DNA from: Bacteroidales bacterium UBA6117
GTDB taxonomy: Bacteria > Bacteroidota > Bacteroidia > Bacteroidales > VadinHA17
Length of the DNA stretch: 17,427 nucleotides
Assembly (NCBI GenBank): GCA_002428385.1
Contig: DIWB01000040.1
Coordinates: 1 to 17,427, forward strand
Reading direction: 5' to 3'
A program made the position numbers and the translations under genes. Under the pieces are notes generated by a model, which had not been told where the DNA came from, did not search any database, and saw only the letters and a list, made by a program, of their open reading frames with translations. Of this stretch, positions 13,901-17,427 are shown in pieces; position 1 is the stretch's first letter, and each line of letters begins with the position of its first letter.

Positions 13901-13912
13901 AGGGGGCTAAAG
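13869..13912. repeat. Palindromic CCCCC/GGGGG element at a gene end
   Basis: The perfect palindrome TCCCGAAAGCTTTCGGGA (13877-13894) is flanked by TACCCCCA on the left and CCCTAAAGGGGGCTAAAG on the right. The reverse complement has the same outer plan as the element at 898-955: AGCCCCC, an inner palindrome, then GATGGGGGTA. It spans the final codons and stop of the DUF4350 gene. The lack of a U tract argues against a simple terminator. Confidence 0.55.
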
Positions 13913-13956
13913 AAATGAAATTGATATTTTTTAAACATCTGATTAACTTCAATAAT

Positions 13957-15081
13957 ATGAAGAGTTTAATTAGCCTCATATTCATCTCGATTCTTTCTGT
14001 CGGATTTCTCTCAGCTCAGTATGTTTCAAGGGACAGTACCATGGTTGCTATGGTACTGGCCAATAAATACTTCATGGAGAAATGGCCCGATGTGGGCAAA
14101 ACAATCATCACCGAGAGGGAACGTCCGAGCAATATCTGGACCAGGGGCACTTACTATGAAGGCCTGATGGCCCTTTACTCGCTCAATCCCGACCCGGAAT
14201 ACCTCAGCTATGCCGTGAGGTGGGGCGAGTTTCATAAATGGGGACCGCGCAACGGGATTACCACCCGGAATGGCGACGACCAGTGCTGCGGCCAGACCTA
14301 CATCGACCTCTACCTGATGGATCCTTCAAAAACTGAAAGGATCAGGGATATAAAGGCATGTATCGACAACATGATGGCAACCGACAAGATTGACGATTGG
14401 AGCTGGATAGACGCCATCCATATGTCGATGCCGGTATTTGCCCGGCTCGGATATGTTTACAAAGATAACAGGTATTTTGACCGGGCTCATGAGATGTACA
14501 TGTTCACAAAACTCAGGCACGGCGACAACGGACTCTACAGTGCAAAAGACCACCTCTGGTGGAGGGACAAGGATTTCGATCCGCCCTACGCTGAACCCAA
14601 TGGCAGGGGATGCTACTGGTCGAGAGGCAACGGCTGGGTTGTTGCAGCGCTCGTTCGCACATTGGAATTCCTTCCGGACGATTCGCCATACCGCGAGGAA
14701 TACATAAAAACCCTGAAGCAGATGTTCAAAGCTCTTAAGAAGGTGCAGAGGACTGACGGTTACTGGAATGTAAGCCTGCATGACCCATCCAGTTTCGGTG
14801 GAAAAGAGCTCTCCGAAACTGCCATGTTCACCTATGCCATGGCATGGTGCATCAACAGGGGTATCATAAGCGAAAGAAAGTACCTTCCGGTTGTTGAAAA
14901 AGCATGGTCGGCCATGGTGAATGAATCGCTTCATCCAAATGGTTTCCTCGGGTATGTTCAGGGAACAGGCAAGCAACCTTCCGACAGCCAACCGGTGGGC
15001 TATGACACTATGCCGAATTTCGAGGATTTCGGACTGGGCTGCTTCCTGCTCGCCGGATCGGAAATGTACAAAATTAAATAG
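13957..15081 (+). CDS. GH105 unsaturated rhamnogalacturonyl/uronyl hydrolase
   Basis: This 374-aa secreted glycoside hydrolase belongs to family 105 (YteR/YesR type), which removes the unsaturated uronic acid left by pectate or rhamnogalacturonan lyases, by hydration of the double bond. A signal peptide (about 1-20, GFLSA) is followed by an alpha/alpha barrel. The likely general acid is Asp152 in the WIDAIHMSMP motif; the WSRGNGW motif (221-227) and the DNGLYSAKDHLWWRD segment are family hallmarks. The length is usual. The frame is open from an ATG at 13915, but those 14 codons are AT-rich and not signal-like, so the ATG at 13957 is preferred. It follows the DUF4350 gene after 56 nt, with a palindromic element between them, and precedes an esterase-like gene across a hexamer repeat. 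Confidence 0.88.
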   Translation: MKSLISLIFISILSVGFLSAQYVSRDSTMVAMVLANKYFMEKWPDVGKTIITERERPSNIWTRGTYYEGLMALYSLNPDPEYLSYAVRWGEFHKWGPRNGITTRNGDDQCCGQTYIDLYLMDPSKTERIRDIKACIDNMMATDKIDDWSWIDAIHMSMPVFARLGYVYKDNRYFDRAHEMYMFTKLRHGDNGLYSAKDHLWWRDKDFDPPYAEPNGRGCYWSRGNGWVVAALVRTLEFLPDDSPYREEYIKTLKQMFKALKKVQRTDGYWNVSLHDPSSFGGKELSETAMFTYAMAWCINRGIISERKYLPVVEKAWSAMVNESLHPNGFLGYVQGTGKQPSDSQPVGYDTMPNFEDFGLGCFLLAGSEMYKIK

Positions 15082-15114
15082 CCTGTCGAAACATAACTGA
15101 CCCGGTATTTCTCT

Positions 15115-15180
15115 CAACCTCAACCTCAACCTCAACCTCAATCTCAACCTCAACCTTAACCTCAACCTTAACCTCAACCT
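15115..15180 (+). repeat. Eleven-copy CAACCT hexamer tract before a start codon
   Basis: From 15115 to 15180 there are 11 uninterrupted 6-bp units: eight CAACCT, one CAATCT and two TAACCT. The tract ends 1 nt before the ATG at 15182, so it fills the whole ribosome-binding region and most of the 100-bp spacer after the GH105 gene. Slipped-strand changes in copy number would alter leader length by multiples of six without touching the reading frame. Any regulatory effect is inferred. Confidence 0.9.
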
Positions 15181-15181
15181 C

Positions 15182-16453
15182 ATGAAAAAAATTATTCTCC
15201 CTCAGATCATCCTTGCTGTTTTGCTTACCTGGTCGTGCACGGAAAATAAAGACAACAAGGTTTTAAAACCAGGGACACCTGAATCAGTGCAGGTATCAGC
15301 CGAACGGCTTAACAGGATCGATTCAATGATCATTCAAAGTATTGAAGATAAATGGATTGCCGGTGCAACCGGATTGATAGCCCGCGATGGTAAGATCATC
15401 TATAACAGGTCATTCGGCGTAAGCGACATCGATAACAGGACACCGATGCAAACCGATGCCATCTTCAGGATAGCATCGCAGACAAAGGCAATTGTCAGTA
15501 TAGGACTGATGATGCTGTTTGAGGAAGGTAAATTTCTTCTCGACGATCCTGTCTCGAAGTACATACCCGAATTTGCCAATCCGCAGGTTATCGATAAATA
15601 CAATCCCGCCGATACGACATATACTACCGTTCCGGCAAAGCGTGAAATAACTGTCAGGGACCTGTTCACTCACACGTCAGGAATTGATTATGCAGGCATC
15701 GGATCTCCGATGATGAATGCCGTGTACTCAAAAGCAGGTATCATGGGAGGCTTCGGAAACGACAGAATCACTATTGGAGATGACGTCAGGATACTGGGGA
15801 AACAGCCGCTGGTCCATCAGCCTGGCGAGAAATTCACCTATGGACTGAATGTGGATGTGATCGGATATCTCGTTGAGGTGCTTTCGGGACAAAAGCTTGA
15901 TCAGTACCTGAAAAGCAGGATATTTGACCCGCTAGGCATGCAAGACACATGGTTTTATCTACCTGAGGAGAAGCATCCGAGACTTGTACAGGTAAATACC
16001 GAAGATGCGAACCGGAATGTAATCCCCATGCCTCAGGAATATGTTAATTATCCTCTTGCGAAAGGCACCTATTTTTCGGGAGGAGCAGGACTGAGCTCAA
16101 CAACAAAGGATTATGCCACCTTCCTCCAGATGCTTCTGAACATGGGTGAGTATAACGGCAAACGGCTGCTTGCAAGCCGCACGGTGGAGCTGATCACATC
16201 GAACCAGATCGGAGACCTGAATGTGGGGAAAAACAAGTTCGGCCTCGGATTCGAGATCACTACTGAAGAAGGCCAGGCTGTGCTGGGAATATCAGAAGGA
16301 TCGTTCGCGTGGGGAGGTTATTTCGGAACCACTTACTGGGCCGATCCTGAAGAAAGACTGGTCTGCCTGCTTTTCATGCAGCAGTCGCCTCTCAGTCGCG
16401 GTGAAATCCAGAACAAATTCAAGGCAATGGTATACCAGGCCCTTGATGACTGA
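15182..16453 (+). CDS. Serine hydrolase of the beta-lactamase / class C esterase family
   Basis: This 423-aa exported serine hydrolase has the penicillin-binding-protein-like fold. The N-terminus resembles a lipoprotein signal (LLTWSC, Cys19). The nucleophile motif SQTK places Ser99 and Lys102 three residues apart; the second motif is YGLN (Tyr220) followed by DVIGYLVE; the third conserved region is FAWGGYFGTTYWADPEE near the C-terminus, as in EstB-type esterases. SGGAGLSSTTKDYATFLQMLLN is another family hallmark. Members act as esterases, D-aminopeptidases or transesterases more often than as antibiotic-inactivating enzymes. Next to GH105 and GH5 genes, removal of acyl groups from plant polysaccharide fragments is a reasonable inference, but a cell-wall or unrelated role is possible. 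It follows the GH105 gene on the same strand after 100 nt, with a CAACCT repeat tract directly before the ATG. Confidence 0.82.
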   Translation: MKKIILPQIILAVLLTWSCTENKDNKVLKPGTPESVQVSAERLNRIDSMIIQSIEDKWIAGATGLIARDGKIIYNRSFGVSDIDNRTPMQTDAIFRIASQTKAIVSIGLMMLFEEGKFLLDDPVSKYIPEFANPQVIDKYNPADTTYTTVPAKREITVRDLFTHTSGIDYAGIGSPMMNAVYSKAGIMGGFGNDRITIGDDVRILGKQPLVHQPGEKFTYGLNVDVIGYLVEVLSGQKLDQYLKSRIFDPLGMQDTWFYLPEEKHPRLVQVNTEDANRNVIPMPQEYVNYPLAKGTYFSGGAGLSSTTKDYATFLQMLLNMGEYNGKRLLASRTVELITSNQIGDLNVGKNKFGLGFEITTEEGQAVLGISEGSFAWGGYFGTTYWADPEERLVCLLFMQQSPLSRGEIQNKFKAMVYQALDD

Positions 16454-16500
16454 ATAACCTGCTGATCCGCCTCGGAACCTGATCTACTTGACGCCTTGGC

Positions 16501-16532
16501 GCCTTTACACCTTTACGCCTTTACGCCTTTTT
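16501..16532. repeat. 8-bp tandem repeat between convergent genes
   Basis: Four 8-bp units follow one another: GCCTTTAC, ACCTTTAC, GCCTTTAC and GCCTTTTT (16501-16532). On the other strand the repeat reads GGCGTAAA, one base from the GGCGTAAC octamer at 8949-8964. It touches the stop of the GH5 gene. No convincing terminator hairpin was seen in the 80-bp spacer 16454-16533. Confidence 0.6.
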
Positions 16533-16533
16533 C

Positions 16534-17427
16534 CTAATACCTCTTAAGCAGTTCGAGCAGTTTTCCGTCGAGCTTGTGGCCATACCAGTCGGTGTATTCA
16601 ATATCGGTCCTGCGTGAATCAAGTATCCCGAAGTCGCCCCTGAAATTCCAGAGCGCATATCCGATGTTGTGGGGTGTCAGTATGTCGAGAATGTCGCCAA
16701 ACCACGCCAGGAATACATTGTGCGGAGTTTTATTGTAGCATCCGCCTTCACCGCAGTGAACACCCACGCCCTTGTCGACCAGTTCGAGCCATGGCTTGTA
16801 GAACTCCTCAAGCTGGGCACGCCCGAATTGTTTGCCGTCAATAACACCCGGCCATACCGGCATGGGAGCATCAGCAGGATTCTTCCAGACCCATGAAGCC
16901 TGGTAGTGCGACACATAATGCGGATAGTACGCCCGGCAGCTCTGGGCAATATTCAGATCAGCCAGCTCCGGTATTACGTTGCTGCCGCCGCTGTTGCCGT
17001 CGGCCACGATCAGGCGTTTTTTGTTGTATTTCCAGATCACGTCCGAGGCGCCCACAGCCACCTTACGGTAAATGTCGCCCGGAACAGGTCCCTTCTGTGC
17101 AAACTGGTCATTCATATCCTCGATGTAGGCCGGCTCATTCAGCAAGTCGAAACTCAGTAAGTCAGGAGAAATGCCCTTGTATCTTTCAGCCCACATGTTC
17201 CAGTGGGCAAAGAACGCATCCTGGGCTTCCTTGTCCTTCCACAGGTTGAAAGGCTCATGAAATCCGGCGTTGATGCAGTAGCCAGGTCCCCTGTGGAGGT
17301 TGAGGCTCACATGCAGGTTGTGCCTGTTTGCCATATAGATCAGGTTGTCAATCTCTTCCAGTACCTTCTGGTCAAAGTTGCAGATCTCATCCTTATTTAT
17401 ATCCCTGGTCCTGTCGAACGACAGATA
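16534..17427 (-). CDS. GH5 glycoside hydrolase (partial, 5' end outside window)
   Basis: The frame is open from 17427 to the TAG at 16534 (297 residues visible); the start and signal peptide lie beyond the window. The ATG at 17334 is internal, because the 31 codons before it continue the fold (YLSFDRTRDINKDEI and a helix ending EEIDNLIY). It is a retaining glycoside hydrolase with a TIM barrel. The acid/base Glu sits in LLSFDLLNEP (codon near 17136) and the nucleophile Glu in GVGVHCGEGG (codon near 16749), with HVSLNLHRGPGY on an early strand and YALWNFRGDFGILDS at the last strand. The family acts on beta-glucans, mannans and related polymers; the subfamily and substrate were not determined. 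It converges on the esterase-like gene and probably belongs to the same carbohydrate-degrading cluster. Confidence 0.85.
   Translation of the reverse strand, partial: YLSFDRTRDINKDEICNFDQKVLEEIDNLIYMANRHNLHVSLNLHRGPGYCINAGFHEPFNLWKDKEAQDAFFAHWNMWAERYKGISPDLLSFDLLNEPAYIEDMNDQFAQKGPVPGDIYRKVAVGASDVIWKYNKKRLIVADGNSGGSNVIPELADLNIAQSCRAYYPHYVSHYQASWVWKNPADAPMPVWPGVIDGKQFGRAQLEEFYKPWLELVDKGVGVHCGEGGCYNKTPHNVFLAWFGDILDILTPHNIGYALWNFRGDFGILDSRRTDIEYTDWYGHKLDGKLLELLKRY

Noticed and set aside
13915..13956. Earlier ATG for the GH105 gene
   Set aside because: It would put 14 AT-rich, non-signal codons before a complete signal peptide that starts at the ATG at 13957.
15115..15180. CRISPR array or telomere-like sequence
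   Set aside because: The units are 6 bp with no spacers, and the tract is internal to a gene cluster, so it is a simple tandem repeat.
14326..15183. A 285-codon minus-strand frame starting with an Arg-Leu repeat
   Set aside because: It is the antisense of the GH105 gene plus the CAACCT tract; the Arg-Leu run is just the repeat translated, and the rest has no protein-like signal.
15182..16453. Antibiotic-resistance beta-lactamase
   Set aside because: The family motifs fit the broad class C/esterase group, and the neighbours are carbohydrate-active enzymes; nothing specific to resistance is visible.

Overview
The window looks like a piece of a Bacteroidota chromosome, probably an uncultivated Bacteroidales-type organism. 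The evidence is TonB-dependent receptors with an N-terminal carboxypeptidase-regulatory-like domain, lipoproteins with acidic/lysine-rich residues after the lipobox cysteine, an OmpP1/FadL-type porin, DUF1080 and GH105 proteins, promoters of the TTTG-N19/20-TAnnTTTG type, and little sign of Shine-Dalgarno sequences. No rRNA, tRNA, CRISPR array, transposase or integrase was seen.

Left half (1-8000), a probable phosphate-responsive region. A DUF47/PhoU-like gene (208-861, +) converges on a two-component pair on the minus strand: an OmpR/PhoB-type response regulator (3409-2723) followed 12 nt later by a PhoR-like membrane histidine kinase (2710-953). Upstream of these on the same strand lie a beta-helix surface lipoprotein gene (7930-6506), a strong intercistronic hairpin, and a large TonB-dependent receptor (6435-3532). 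In-phase 11-bp direct repeats of the Pho-box kind (TGTAAC / CTTAAC cores) precede both the DUF47 gene (70-91) and the lipoprotein-receptor pair (8035-8003). I infer that the lipoprotein and receptor form a phosphate-starvation outer-membrane uptake system controlled by the adjacent PhoB/PhoR-like pair. The receptor partner is not SusD-like. This is the most interesting system in the window.

Middle (8000-11600). A 321-bp divergent spacer carries the Pho-like array and an AT-rich cluster of CGATA-type repeats. An unrecognised secreted protein (8252-8941, +) and an OmpP1/FadL-family porin (10696-9074, -) converge on a shared bidirectional terminator. A decayed, 5'-truncated and frameshifted TonB-dependent receptor remnant (11599-10946, -) follows.

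Right half (11597-17427), a carbohydrate-degradation cluster. It holds a two-domain DUF1080 (3-keto-glycoside hydrolase family) protein (-), a divergent pair made of a secreted DUF4350/GATase-like protein and a GH105 unsaturated rhamnogalacturonyl/uronyl hydrolase (+), a serine beta-lactamase-family esterase-like lipoprotein (+), and a partial GH5 glycoside hydrolase (-) that runs off the window end. Together they suggest breakdown of pectin- or hemicellulose-type oligosaccharides. No SusC/SusD pair is present in this part.

Intergenic spacers hold unusual short repeats: an 11-copy CAACCT hexamer tract ending 1 nt before a start codon, GGCGTAA(A/C) octamer repeats in two distant spacers, and CCCC/GGGG-bounded palindromic elements that supply or extend the ends of neighbouring coding sequences.
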